NCBI RefSeq assembly: GCF_000067165.1
Contig: NC_010162.1
Location: forward strand, 11,458,501 to 11,522,500
Direction: 5' to 3'
Source: Sorangium cellulosum So ce56
GTDB taxonomy: Bacteria > Myxococcota_A > Polyangia > Polyangiales > Polyangiaceae
DNA: 64,000 bases
This document shows positions 25,487 through 35,600 of this stretch, one piece after another. Numbering within the stretch: the first letter of the stretch is position 1; every line of letters begins with the position of its first letter. A program made the position numbers and the translations under genes. The notes under the pieces were generated by a model that worked only from the letters and a program-made list of their open reading frames with translations, made no database searches and was not told the origin of the DNA.

Positions 25487-26098
25487 ATGACTGCAACCAC
25501 TCGTGAGACGACCGGGCTGCTGGTCGTGACCATCAACGCGGCGATGGCGCGGTGGAGCGCGCGGCCGATCGACACTGGCCACCCTGGCTGGACGCTGACG
25601 CCGCTGGTGCTCGGGCCCCAAGGCGTCCCGGTCGTCACCGACGCCGAGCAGGCGAAGGCGGCGCCCGAGGTGGCCGTGCTCTCGGCCATGGCGCATGGAC
25701 AGAGCGAGGCGGCGGAGGCGATCGGCGTGGCTTTCTTGGCTGCGGCGGACGAGCTCGATGAGGAGCGCCGAGCCGTCTACGGGGACCTGGTGCTATCCTC
25801 GCTGAACGCAGCGGCGAGGCGGAAGTTGGAGGCGATGATGAAGAGCGGTTACCAGTTTCAGAGCGAATTCGCGCGCAGCTACGTGGCGAAGGGGCGAGAA
25901 GAAGGGATACGCGAGGGCACCCTGAAGACCAAGGCGCAGGCGGTCCTCGCCATCCTCGAGGCCCGCGGGCTCGAGGTCCTCGCCGAGGTGCGGGAGCGCG
26001 TCCTCGCGAGCACCGACATCGACGAGCTGGATCGCTGGATCCGCCGCGCTGCCGTGATCAGCGACGCCAGGGAGCTCCTCGCCACGACCGGCTCCTGA
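25487..26098 (+). pseudogene. N-terminally truncated Rpn/PD-(D/E)XK-like myxobacterial family protein
   Basis: The 203-aa frame begins inside a family I recognise from myxobacterial and actinobacterial genomes (about 290-320 aa): LLVVTINAAMARWSARPIDTGHPGW, TPLVLGPQGVPVVTD, APEVAVLSAMAHG, then a coiled C-terminal region (GREEGIREGTLKTKAQAVLAILEARG). The N-terminal part of about 100 residues, which carries the nuclease-like Glu/Gln motif in full copies, is missing, and I see no trace of it in 25254-25486. Probably a dead fragment, although an ATG at 25487 allows a short product. Confidence 0.55.
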
Positions 26099-26143
26099 AC
26101 ACGGCGCCTCCGTGTCCCCGAGATCCCTCCCCCCGAGCGACAA

Positions 26144-27598
26144 CTACAGAGAAGCCGCCGCCAGCGCCTGACCGAAGATCCTCGCCGCCTCGTCGATCTG
26201 CGCCGCCGTGATGATGAGCGGCGGCAGGAAGCGCACAACGCTGCCGTGGCGGCCGCCGAGCTCCACGATCATCCCCCGCCGCAGGCACTCGCGCTGCACG
26301 CGCCCGGCGAGGTCGCGGTGGGCAGGGCGCGCCCCGAGCGCGTCGGGCGCGGCCGCCGCGTCCACGAGCTCCACGCCGACCATCAGGCCGCGCCCGCGCA
26401 CGTCGCCGATGCACGCGTGATCCCTGGCGAGCGCGGCGAGCTGCGCCGTGAGCCGCGCGCCGAGCTCCGCGGCCGCCGCGTCGAGGCGCTCCGCGCGCAG
26501 CACCGACAGCGTGACCGAGCCCGCCGCCATCGCGAGCTGGTTGCCGCGGAACGTGCCGGCGTGGGCGCCCGGACGCCAGGTGTCGAAGCGCTCGTGATAC
26601 ACCACCACCGAGAGCGGCAGTCCGCCGCCAAGCGCCTTCGACAGGACAAGCACGTCCGGCTCGATGCCGGCGTGCTCGAACGCGAACATGCGCCCGGTGC
26701 GGCCAAAGCCCGTCTGCACCTCGTCGAGGATCAGCGGGATATCGTGGCGCGTCGCCAGCTCCCGCAGCCCCTTCAGCCAGGAGACCGGCGCCGGGATCAT
26801 GCCCCCCTCGCCCTGCACCGCCTCGACGATGATCGCAGCGGGCTTGGGCACGCCGCCCTCCGGATCGGACAGCAGGTTGTCGATGTACGCGAGCGAGGCC
26901 GCGATGCCGGCGGCGCCGCCGAGACCGAACGGGCAGCGGTACTCGTAGGGATACGGCAGGAACTGCACGCCGTTCAGGCTGGAGCCGAGCGCCGCCTTGG
27001 GCCCGAGATTGCCCATCAGGGTGAGCGCGCCCTGCGTCATGCCGTGGTACGCGCCCTGAAAGGCCAGCACCGTGCCGCGCCCCGTCGCGAGCTTGACCAG
27101 CTTCAGCGCGGCTTCCACGGCGTCCGCCCCGGTGGGGCCGCAGAACTGGACGCGCGCATGGCGGGCAAAGGCCGCCGGCAGCACGCCGAGCACGTCCTGC
27201 GTGAAGCGATCTTTGACAGGCGTGGTGAGATCGAGCGTGTGGAGCGGTAGACCGGAGTGCAGCGTCCGCACCAGGACGTCGGTGACCGCCGGGTGGTTGT
27301 GCCCGAGCGCCAGGGTGCCGGCCCCGGCCAGACAATCGAGGAACACGCGCCCCTCGACGTCCTCCACGTACACGCCTTGCGCGCGAGAGAGCGCCAGCGG
27401 CAGCCGCCGCGGGTACGAGCGGGCGTTCGACTCGCGCTGCCGCTGCCGCTCGAGCAAGGGGTGATCCCCGAGGTCGTACAGCGCGCGCCGCCGGTGGCGC
27501 TCGCCGAGCTCCGCGGCGAGGCCCGCGTGAAGGGGGGATCTGGAGGCCGACGGCACCTGGTCCGACACGGGCAAACTGGAAGCTGCGGATAGCGTCAT
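26144..27598 (-). CDS. L-2,4-diaminobutyrate:2-oxoglutarate 4-aminotransferase
   Basis: A 484-aa class-III PLP aminotransferase resembling EctB/PvdH-type diaminobutyrate synthases: LDCLAGAGTLALGHNHP, QFCGPTGADAVEAALKLVK, QGAYHGMTQGAL, ILDEVQTGFGRTGRMFAFEH and the PLP lysine in VLSKALGGGLPLS. It converts aspartate-4-semialdehyde plus glutamate to Dab. ATG at 27598 follows AGGGA. It is the last gene of the NRPS operon, 10 nt after the TE module, and module M6 has a Dab pocket, so its job is precursor supply. No ectoine synthase is nearby, which argues against an ectoine role. Confidence 0.88.
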   Translation of the reverse strand: MTLSAASSLPVSDQVPSASRSPLHAGLAAELGERHRRRALYDLGDHPLLERQRQRESNARSYPRRLPLALSRAQGVYVEDVEGRVFLDCLAGAGTLALGHNHPAVTDVLVRTLHSGLPLHTLDLTTPVKDRFTQDVLGVLPAAFARHARVQFCGPTGADAVEAALKLVKLATGRGTVLAFQGAYHGMTQGALTLMGNLGPKAALGSSLNGVQFLPYPYEYRCPFGLGGAAGIAASLAYIDNLLSDPEGGVPKPAAIIVEAVQGEGGMIPAPVSWLKGLRELATRHDIPLILDEVQTGFGRTGRMFAFEHAGIEPDVLVLSKALGGGLPLSVVVYHERFDTWRPGAHAGTFRGNQLAMAAGSVTLSVLRAERLDAAAAELGARLTAQLAALARDHACIGDVRGRGLMVGVELVDAAAAPDALGARPAHRDLAGRVQRECLRRGMIVELGGRHGSVVRFLPPLIITAAQIDEAARIFGQALAAASL

Positions 27599-27608
27599 GG
27601 GGTATTCC

Positions 27609-30600
27609 CTAGTGAGAGGGGTTGTTCCGCTCCGGGCGCTCCATGGCGCGCTCATCGAGGTCCAGGACCTCCAGGGCCGCGCGCACGTGCACATGCACGT
27701 CGGGCCCCTGCACGGCGGCGAGGTGATCGCCGGGAAGAATCGCCGAGCGCGCTGCTCCCGCCGTGAACTGCTGCCAGTCCATGGGCGGGCCGCCGTGGAG
27801 CTCGATCGTCTCGGTGCTCCACCACGCGTGGATCGGCGCGGCGACGGATCGCGGCGGCAGATCCTTCGCGAGCAGGGCCGCGCCTCGGAGCAGCGCGTAC
27901 CGGTGGTGGTAGGCGGCGGGCGGGATGTCGCTCGACGCGAAGCCGCGGGCCTGCGCCCAGCGCACGGCCTCCGCCACGCGCTCGCCGTCGCTCAGCCCCG
28001 CGAGCCGCTCCCGCAGCGCGTCGCGCTCCGCCGGCGCGAGCGCGAGCAGCTCCGCGCTCCGGCCCTGATCGATGTACGCCGCCAGCTCCTCGACGACATC
28101 CGGCTCGCCCGCCGCGTAGAGCTGCGTGCGCGGCTGCGCGTCCAGCATGCCGAGGAAGGCGACCCGCTCGCCCTGCTGCTCCAGCGCCCGGGCGACGGCG
28201 AGCGCCAGCACGCCGCCCACGGACCACCCGAGGAGGCGGTACGGCCCGCGCGGCTGCCGCTCCCGGATCTCGCGCGACAGCCGCTCGACGATCCGAGGGA
28301 GCGAGAGCGCTGTGGCCTCACCCGCGAGCGACGGGCCCAGATCGAGCCCGAGCACCGGCTGCTCCTCGCTCATGGCCGCGGCGAGGCCGCGGTACACCAT
28401 GACGTGCAGGCCCGTGGGATCCACGCAGAAGAGCGGCGGGCGCGACCCGCCGGCGCGGAGCTCGACGACGCTCGACGCAGGACCCCCGGCGTCGAGGAGC
28501 CGGGCCAGCCCCGCCACGGTCGGCGCCTCGAAGATCGCCATCAACGACAGCGCGCCGCCGAGCGCCTGCTGGATCCGGTGCATCAGCGGGATCGCCATCA
28601 GCGAGTGCCCGCCGAGGTCGAAGAAGTCGTCCTCGACGCCGACCTGCGGGCGCCCCAGGACGTCGGCCCAGATCGCCGCGAGCGCCTCCTCGACCGGCGT
28701 CCGCGGCGCGACGTACTCGCGCCGCCGGCGCGCGGCAGGGCTGGGCAGCGCCTTGCGATCCACCTTGCCGTTCGCGGTGAGCGGCAGCGCGTGCAGCACC
28801 ACGAGGTCGCTCGGGTGCATGTACTCGGGCAGCCGGTCCTTGAGGAACCCGCGCAGCGCCGCCTCGTCGACCGCGCCCTCCCGGGGGACGACGTAGGCGA
28901 CGATCGCGCGCCCGCCCGCGCCGTCCTCCCGCGCGACGACGACGGCCTGCCCGACCGCGGGGTGCTCGCGGACCCGCGCCTCGATCTCCCCGAGCTCCAC
29001 GCGGAAGCCGCGGATCTTCACCTGGTGATCGCGCCGGCCCATGAACTCGATGGCGCCGTCGGGCCGGTACCGCGCCCGATCGCCCGTCCGGTAGAGCCGC
29101 GCGCCCACGCCGAAGGGGTGCGGCACGAACCGCTCCGCGGTCAGATCCGGCTGGCCGAGGTAGCCGCGCGCGAGGCCGGCCCCGCCCAGGTACAGCTCGC
29201 CCACCATGCCCGCAGGCGCCGGCTCCAGGCGCTCGTCGAGGACGTACGCCTCCGCGCTGGCGAGCGGGCGGCCGATCGGCACCGACGCGCAGCCGCGCCT
29301 GTCGCGCAGCGCGCGCAGCGGCAAGACCAGCGCGCCCACCGTCGTCTCGGTCGGCCCGTAGTGGTTCGCCACGGCGCAGCCGCTCGAGAGCGCCGCGATC
29401 CGCTCGGCGAGCGCGAGCGGCAGCGCCTCGCCGCCCAGCACCAGGAGCCGCCGCGGCAGCACCGCCGACCCCTCGCCCGTGTCGAGCAGCGCGCTCAGGT
29501 GCGAGGGCACGATCTTCAGCACGTCGATCGGCCAGCGCCGGTAGTACTCCGAGAAGAGCCGGCCGTCGGTCGCCGTCTCGTAGCCGATCACGTGGAGGCA
29601 TCCGCCCGAGGCGAGCGCGCCGAAGATGCTCGTGTTGCCGAGATCGGCGCTCAGCGTCGAGACGGTCGCGAAGTGCAGCCCGGCCTCGGTGATCCCGAGC
29701 GCTTCGCACACCGAGCGGGTGTAGCTGGCGATCCCGCGGTGCGTGATGCCGACGCCCTTGGGCTCGCCGGTCGAGCCCGACGTGAAGACGACGGACGCGA
29801 GATCGTCGGGCAGCACCGGCACGGCCGGGTCGCCCTCGGGCTCGCCGTCGAGCAGCGCCGCGTCGTCCAGGGAGAGGACGGCGCAATCGGTGTCCGACAG
29901 GTCTGGCAGCCGGGCGCGGGCGGGCGCGTTCGTGAGCAGGACGGAGAAGCCCGCGCGCCGGATCTGCTGGGCGAGCCGCTGCACCGGGGCGTGCGGGTCG
30001 AGCGGCACGTAGGCGCCGCCGGCCTTCAGGACACCGAGGAGGCCCGCGATCATGTCCACGGACCGCTCGCCGCAGAGGCCGACAGGGCTGCCGCCGCCGA
30101 CGCCGCGGCGGCGGAGGTGGTGGGCGAGCCGGTTGGCCTGCTGGTTGAGCTCGCGGTAGGTCAGCCGCCGGTCGCCCGCGACAACGGCCAGCGCGTCCGG
30201 CTGCCGCGCCGCGTGCTCCTCGAACGCCTCGTGCAGGCACCGCGGGGGCGCGGCGTCGTGCGCCGCCCCCCGGCCCTCGGAGAGCCGCCGCGCCCGCTCC
30301 GCGGGGCCGAGCAGGCCGAGGCGCGAGGCGGGCGCCGACCAGGCCTCGGCCGCGCTGCCGAGCAGCGCCCGGTACTGCTCGGCCATCGCGAGCACGCCCT
30401 CCGCCCCGCAGCGGCGCGCGTCGTGCCAGAGCGAGAGGCGCACGCGGCCCCGCCCGCGCTGCGCCGAGAGCGCGAGCTTGAGCCCGCCCGCGCCCGTGCA
30501 CCGGCGCTCGACGTGCCACGCGACGCCGCCCGCCACCCTCGGCTCGGGGAGCGAGGAGAACTCGAAGCCGACGGTGCTCCCGGGCCCCCCGCCGTCCGCC

Positions 30601-31592
30601 GGCAGGTCGGGGTTCCAGTGCTCCTCCTCCTCGGTCGCCTCCTCGACGCCGGCCTGCGCCCGGCGCACCAGCTCGGCGAACCGCTGCGCCTCGTCCACGC
30701 GGCACGGGACCGGGAGCCACTTGGCCACCGGGCCCATGACCTCCTGGACGTCCTCGATCCGCCGCATGGCCGAGGCCACCGCGACGACGAGCTCCCGCGC
30801 GCCGGTGAGGCGCGCGAGGTGAACCTGGAAGGCCGCGAGCAGGACCGACGAGAGCGAGGCGCCCTCGCCGCGGGCCAGCGACTCGAGCCGGTCGAGCAGC
30901 GCCGCGTCGACCTCGATCTCGACCACCTCGCCGGAGGCGCCGCCCTCCTCGGCCGCGCCCTCGAACGGGAGGACGACGGGCACCCCCGAGGGGGCCGGCG
31001 CGCCCTCCGCCGGGTCGACGAGCTCGTTCTGCCACTCGGCGAACTGGGCGTACTGCACGGGCTCCGCACCGGCCTCCCGCCGATCGCCGGCGCCGGCGTA
31101 GGCCTCGGCCAGCTCGCGGAACAGGAGGTCCAGCGTCCACGCGTCGGCGGAGAGCGCGGGCGCCGCGACGAGCAGGTCGTGCAGCCGCTCGGCGCGGCGC
31201 ACCAGCCACACGTGGAGCAGCGGCCCGCGCTCGAGGTCGACCTCGATCCGCGCGGCCTCGCGCCAGAGCGCCTCGACGTGCGCCTCCTGCTCGCCGGCCG
31301 CGCGGCCGCCCAGATCCACCCGGCGCCACGCGGCCGCCGCCCCGCCGACGGCCTGCAGCGGGAACTTGAGGCGCGGATCCCGGCGGAACGTCGTCCTCGG
31401 CATCTCGTGGCGCGCGACGACCTGGCCGAGGGCGCTGGCCAGCCGCGCGGCGTCGAGGTCTCCCTCCAGGCGGATCAACCCGCGCGCGAACACCGTGGTT
31501 CCGCTCCGGTGGAGCGCCCACAGGCGCCGCTGCTGCGGCGACAGGCGCACGCCCTGCACGCTCGGCCCGAGCTCGGTGGCCTGCGTCGTCAT
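27609..31592 (-). CDS. NRPS 3: interface-like C domain - A(Asp) - T - TE (terminal module)
   Basis: 1327 aa. Residues 1-430 are a condensation-fold domain without the catalytic HHxxxDG: the site reads APALSADAW near residue 145. The A domain (about 450-950) has intact A3 TSGSTGEPKG and A5 NHYGPTETT; its pocket residues read DLTKVGHVGK, close to the Asp code. The T domain has DLGGHSL (about 997). The thioesterase (about 1060-1327) has catalytic GWSVGG (about 1123) and would release or cyclise the peptide. ATG at 31592 overlaps the NRPS 2 stop by 4 nt. The true condensation for this module must come from the C domain near the end of NRPS 2. Confidence 0.9.
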   Translation of the reverse strand: MTTQATELGPSVQGVRLSPQQRRLWALHRSGTTVFARGLIRLEGDLDAARLASALGQVVARHEMPRTTFRRDPRLKFPLQAVGGAAAAWRRVDLGGRAAGEQEAHVEALWREAARIEVDLERGPLLHVWLVRRAERLHDLLVAAPALSADAWTLDLLFRELAEAYAGAGDRREAGAEPVQYAQFAEWQNELVDPAEGAPAPSGVPVVLPFEGAAEEGGASGEVVEIEVDAALLDRLESLARGEGASLSSVLLAAFQVHLARLTGARELVVAVASAMRRIEDVQEVMGPVAKWLPVPCRVDEAQRFAELVRRAQAGVEEATEEEEHWNPDLPADGGGPGSTVGFEFSSLPEPRVAGGVAWHVERRCTGAGGLKLALSAQRGRGRVRLSLWHDARRCGAEGVLAMAEQYRALLGSAAEAWSAPASRLGLLGPAERARRLSEGRGAAHDAAPPRCLHEAFEEHAARQPDALAVVAGDRRLTYRELNQQANRLAHHLRRRGVGGGSPVGLCGERSVDMIAGLLGVLKAGGAYVPLDPHAPVQRLAQQIRRAGFSVLLTNAPARARLPDLSDTDCAVLSLDDAALLDGEPEGDPAVPVLPDDLASVVFTSGSTGEPKGVGITHRGIASYTRSVCEALGITEAGLHFATVSTLSADLGNTSIFGALASGGCLHVIGYETATDGRLFSEYYRRWPIDVLKIVPSHLSALLDTGEGSAVLPRRLLVLGGEALPLALAERIAALSSGCAVANHYGPTETTVGALVLPLRALRDRRGCASVPIGRPLASAEAYVLDERLEPAPAGMVGELYLGGAGLARGYLGQPDLTAERFVPHPFGVGARLYRTGDRARYRPDGAIEFMGRRDHQVKIRGFRVELGEIEARVREHPAVGQAVVVAREDGAGGRAIVAYVVPREGAVDEAALRGFLKDRLPEYMHPSDLVVLHALPLTANGKVDRKALPSPAARRRREYVAPRTPVEEALAAIWADVLGRPQVGVEDDFFDLGGHSLMAIPLMHRIQQALGGALSLMAIFEAPTVAGLARLLDAGGPASSVVELRAGGSRPPLFCVDPTGLHVMVYRGLAAAMSEEQPVLGLDLGPSLAGEATALSLPRIVERLSREIRERQPRGPYRLLGWSVGGVLALAVARALEQQGERVAFLGMLDAQPRTQLYAAGEPDVVEELAAYIDQGRSAELLALAPAERDALRERLAGLSDGERVAEAVRWAQARGFASSDIPPAAYHHRYALLRGAALLAKDLPPRSVAAPIHAWWSTETIELHGGPPMDWQQFTAGAARSAILPGDHLAAVQGPDVHVHVRAALEVLDLDERAMERPERNNPSH
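30303..31592 (-). other. Degenerate condensation ('interface'-like) domain of module 7
   Basis: The fold is C-like at its start (RLSPQQRRLWALHRSG, HEMPRTTF) but both active-site His are lost (position reads P-A-L-S-A-D-A). In beta-hydroxyaspartate pathways such inactive C-family 'interface' domains sit before an Asp A domain and recruit an Asp hydroxylase. Here it directly follows a TauD hydroxylase fused to the preceding protein and precedes an Asp A domain, which fits that role closely. Confidence 0.65.
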
Positions 31593-32614
31593 GACGCCAC
31601 CGCGCCGTCCGACGCCCGCGACGCCTGCTCCGCCCGCTCGGCCGTGATCATCTCGCCCATGGCCACCACGATCTTCCGCGGGCCCGAGAACGGGTCGCGG
31701 CCGTGGGCCACGAGCATGTTGTCGAGCAGGATGATGTCGCCCTCCTGCCACGGGAACCGCACGGCGCAGCGCTCGTACGCCTCGCCGAGCGCGCGCGTCG
31801 TCTCGACCTCGATCGGCGCGCCGTCGCCGTAGGTCACGTTGCGGGGCAGCCACTGCTCGCCGACCATGGCCAGGAGCGACTCGCGCACCGGCGCCTCCAG
31901 GTACGCCGGGTGGTGCAGCTGGATCTGGTTGAAGAACACCCGCTCTCCCGTCTTCGGGTGCGAGAGCACGGCCGGCCCGCGCTGGCTGATGCGCAGCCGG
32001 CCGCCCGCGAGCCACTCGCACCGCATGCCGCCGGCGCGGCAGCGCTCCTCCACGACCGCGGGATCGGCGGTATGGAAGAAGTCTTGCCAATCCACGTCGA
32101 AGCCAGGCGTGAAGTTCCGCACGTAGAGCAGCCCCGACCGCCGGAAGCGCTCGCGGACGTCGGGCGCGAGGGCCTCGTGGAGCCTCCGGCAGTCCACGAT
32201 CGGCGTCGCGCCGCCCTCCGGCGCGGCCTGCACGCAGAAGAACCACTGCTTGAGCGGCCAGCGCGGCAGGTGCGAGCTCTCGTTGTGGAACAGGATCGCC
32301 TTGTCGGCCGGGTAGGGCGTCGAGCCGTAGATGTGCTGTCCGGTCTTCTCCCGGGGAAGATCGCCGTACTCGCCGAACAGCTCGCCGCAGATGGCCTGCG
32401 CGACCTGCTCGAACTCCGGGGCCGACCGGATGGGGAAGCCGCGGAACAGCACGGCCCCGTGCCGCAGCAGCTGCGCCTCGACGAACGCCCGCTCCTCGCG
32501 GGCCCAGGCCGCGAGATCCACGTCGGCCACCGCCGGCTTCACGACGAGCGGCAGCGGCCCGTCGCCCAGCGTGCTGGTCGCGACAAGCGCGCTCGGGCCC
32601 ACGTCCACCTTGCG
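31589..32614 (-). other. TauD/SyrP-like hydroxylase domain fused to the NRPS C-terminus
   Basis: About 340 residues resembling the stand-alone hydroxylase of this operon: FRGFPIRSAPEF, GQHIYGSTPYPAD, FHNESSHLPRWPLKQWFFC (H-x-E iron ligands), QAAPEGGATPIVD, FFNQIQLHHP, and LLDNMLVAHGRDPFSGPRK (distal His, 2-oxoglutarate Arg). It probably beta-hydroxylates the carrier-bound Asp of module 7. Confidence 0.82.
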
Positions 32615-35600
32615 GGGGGTGATGCGCTTGAGGCTCCGGAGCCGGCCCTCGTCGCGCGCGCGTCCTTCCACGGTGCGTTCCTTCCTCTCCGCTGCCGCGA
32701 GCGCCGTCACGCGGCGGTCGGGGTCGTCCACGATGGCCCGCAGCACGGCCATGAAGTGGGCCGCCATCGCCTCGATGGTGGGCGGCTCGAACAGATCGGC
32801 GCGGTACTTCCACGTGCACGCGAGCCCCTCGTCCGTCTCCTCGACGAACACGCCGAGGTCGAACCGCGACACCTCGCGGTCGAGCTCCATGGCGCTGAAG
32901 CGCACGCCGGGCAGCGAGATCTCGGACGCTGGCACGTTCTGCAGGACGAACAGCGTCTGCACGAGGGGGTGGCGGCCGGGCTCGCGGGCCGGCCGCACGG
33001 CGTCGACCACCTGCTCGAACGGCAGATCCTGGTGCGCGTACGCGTCGAGCGTGACCTCCCGGACGCGCTGAAGGAGCTCCCGGAACGTGGGCAGGCCGCC
33101 GAGATCCGTGCGCAGGACGAGCAGGTTCACGAAGAACCCGATGAGCCCCTCGGTCTCGGCGCGGTTGCGGCCCGCGACGTCGGTCCCGACGAGGACGTCG
33201 CTCTGGCCCGTGCGCCCGAGGAGCACGACCTTGAACGCCGCGAGCAGCGTCATGAAGAGCGTGGCGCCCTCGCGCCGGCCGAGCGCGCGCAGCGCCTCGG
33301 AGAGCGCGCGGTCCACCGCGATCGTGCGGCGCCCGCCGCGGTAGGTCGACGCGGCGGACCGGGGGTGATCCGGGCGCAGATCGAGCGCCGGCGGAGGCCC
33401 GGCGAGCCGCTCGCGCCAGGCGCCGAGCAGCGCCTCGCGGACCGGCCCCTGGATACACCGCCGCTGCCAGACCGCGAAGTCCGCGTACTGGACCGGCAGC
33501 GGCCGCAGCGCCGGCGGCCGCCCGGCCCTCGCCGCGGCGTACAGCTCGGCCAGGTCCGCGATCAGCACGTTCATGGTCCAGCCGTCCGCCACGATGTGGT
33601 GCACGACGACGACCAGCACGAGCTCGTCGCGGCGCAGCCGGATCGCGGTCAGCCGCAGGAGCGGCCCGCGACCGAGATCGAAGGGCCGCTCCGCGCGGTC
33701 CGTCGCCAGGCGCTGGACCGCCGCGCCGCGCTCCGCGTCGGGCGTCGCCGACAGGTCCACCACCTCGAACCCCGGCGCGCCCTCGGGGGCGATCACCTGC
33801 ACCGGCTCGCCCGAGACCACGCCGAACGTGGTCCGCAGCGACTCGTGGCGCCGGACGAGCGCAGCGAGGCTCTCCTTCAGCACCGCGAGGTCGAGCTCCC
33901 CCTCGACGCGCACGGCCGCGGTCATGTTGTACCCGGCGCTGTCGGGCTCGAGCTGGGCCAAGAACCACAGGCGCTGCTGCGCGAACGAGAGCGGCAGCGG
34001 CCCCTGCCGCGGCACCGCCACGAGCGGCGGCGCCCCGGCCGCGGGCGCGCCGCCGGCCGGATCGCGGCGTCGATCGACGTCGCGGGCGAGCTCGGCCACC
34101 GTGGGGTGGTCGAACACGCTCCGGAGCGGCAGCTCGACGCCGAGCGCCTTGCGCACGCGCGACACCACCTGCGTGGCCAGCAGCGAGTGCCCGCCGAGCT
34201 CGAAGAAGCCCGCGTGGACAGGCGCCCGCTCGATCCCCAGCACCTCCGCCCAGATGCCCGCGAGGGCCTCCTCGGTCGGCGTCGTGGGGGCGCCGGCCGA
34301 CGCGCCGTCCGGATCGGCCGCGGGCGCTTCCGGCGCGGGCAGCGCCTTGCGGTCCACCTTGCCGTTCGGGGTGAGCGGCAGCGCGGGCAGGGCGACGAAG
34401 ACGGGCGGCACCATGTAGTCGGGCAGCGCCTCCTTCAGGAACTCGCGCAGGCGCTCGGGCGCGGGCGTCGCGCCGCCCTCGCCGACGACATAGGCCACGA
34501 GCCGCTTGCCCGAGGTGCGCTCCTCCCGGACCGTGACAACGGCCTCCCGGACCTCCGGGTGCCGCGCGAGGCGCGCCTCGATCTCCCCGAGCTCGATGCG
34601 AAAGCCGCGGATCTTCACCTGGTGATCCCGCCGCCCCGAGAACTCGAGGGTGCCGTCCGCGAGGCGCCGGCCGAGATCGCCGGTGCGGTACATGCGCGCG
34701 CCGGGCGCGCCGCCGAACGGGTCGGGAACGAAGACCTCCGCGGTCCGCGCGGGGTCGTTCAGGTAGCCGCGCCCCACGCCGACGCCAGCGACGCAGATCT
34801 CGCCGGTCACGCCGACGGGCGCGAGGTCGCCGCCCGTCACGACGTGGAGCCTCACGTTGGGCACGGGCCGGCCGATGGGCATGTGGACGACCTCGGGCCC
34901 CGGGGCCGCCGTGATCGTGTGCAGCGCCACGTCGTCGGCGCACTCGGCCGGGCCGTAGGCGTTCATCAGGGGGACGCGGGGGTACCGCGCGAACCACCGG
35001 CGGCAGAGGTCGGGCGTGAGCGCCTCGCCGGTGGGCAGCATCCACCGGAGGCGCGAGAGGCGCGGCGCGTCGGCGTCCGCCGAGACGAGCTCCGCGAGCA
35101 GCGACGGGACCAGCTCGAGGACCGTGATCCCCTGCGCCTCGGCCTCCTCCAGCAGGCGCCGCGGATCGCCCACGATCTCGTCGGGGACGATGTGGACGCG
35201 GCCGCCGCAGAGCAGCGCCGAGAGGAGCTGCCACACCGAGATGTCGAAGCACTGGGACGCGGTCTGGCCGATCACGTCCGAGGGGCCGAGCTCCAGCGCG
35301 GGGATCTTCCCCCGCACGTTGTTGAGCATCCCCGCGTGCTCGACCATCGCGCCCTTCGGCACGCCGGTCGATCCGCTCGTGTAGATGACGTACGCGAGGT
35401 GGCCAGGGCCGGCGAGCCGCGGCGGGTTTTCGACGGGCTCGGGCGCGGGCCCGCGCTGCGCGGCGAGGCGCTCGCGCGTCACGAACCGGGGCCGCGCGGG
35501 CTCCGGCAGGTGCGCGAGCGCCTTCGCGAGCCGCGGGACCCACGCCTCCGAGGTCACGACCACCGGCGCGCGGCTCGCCTCGACGACGCCGGCGATGCGC

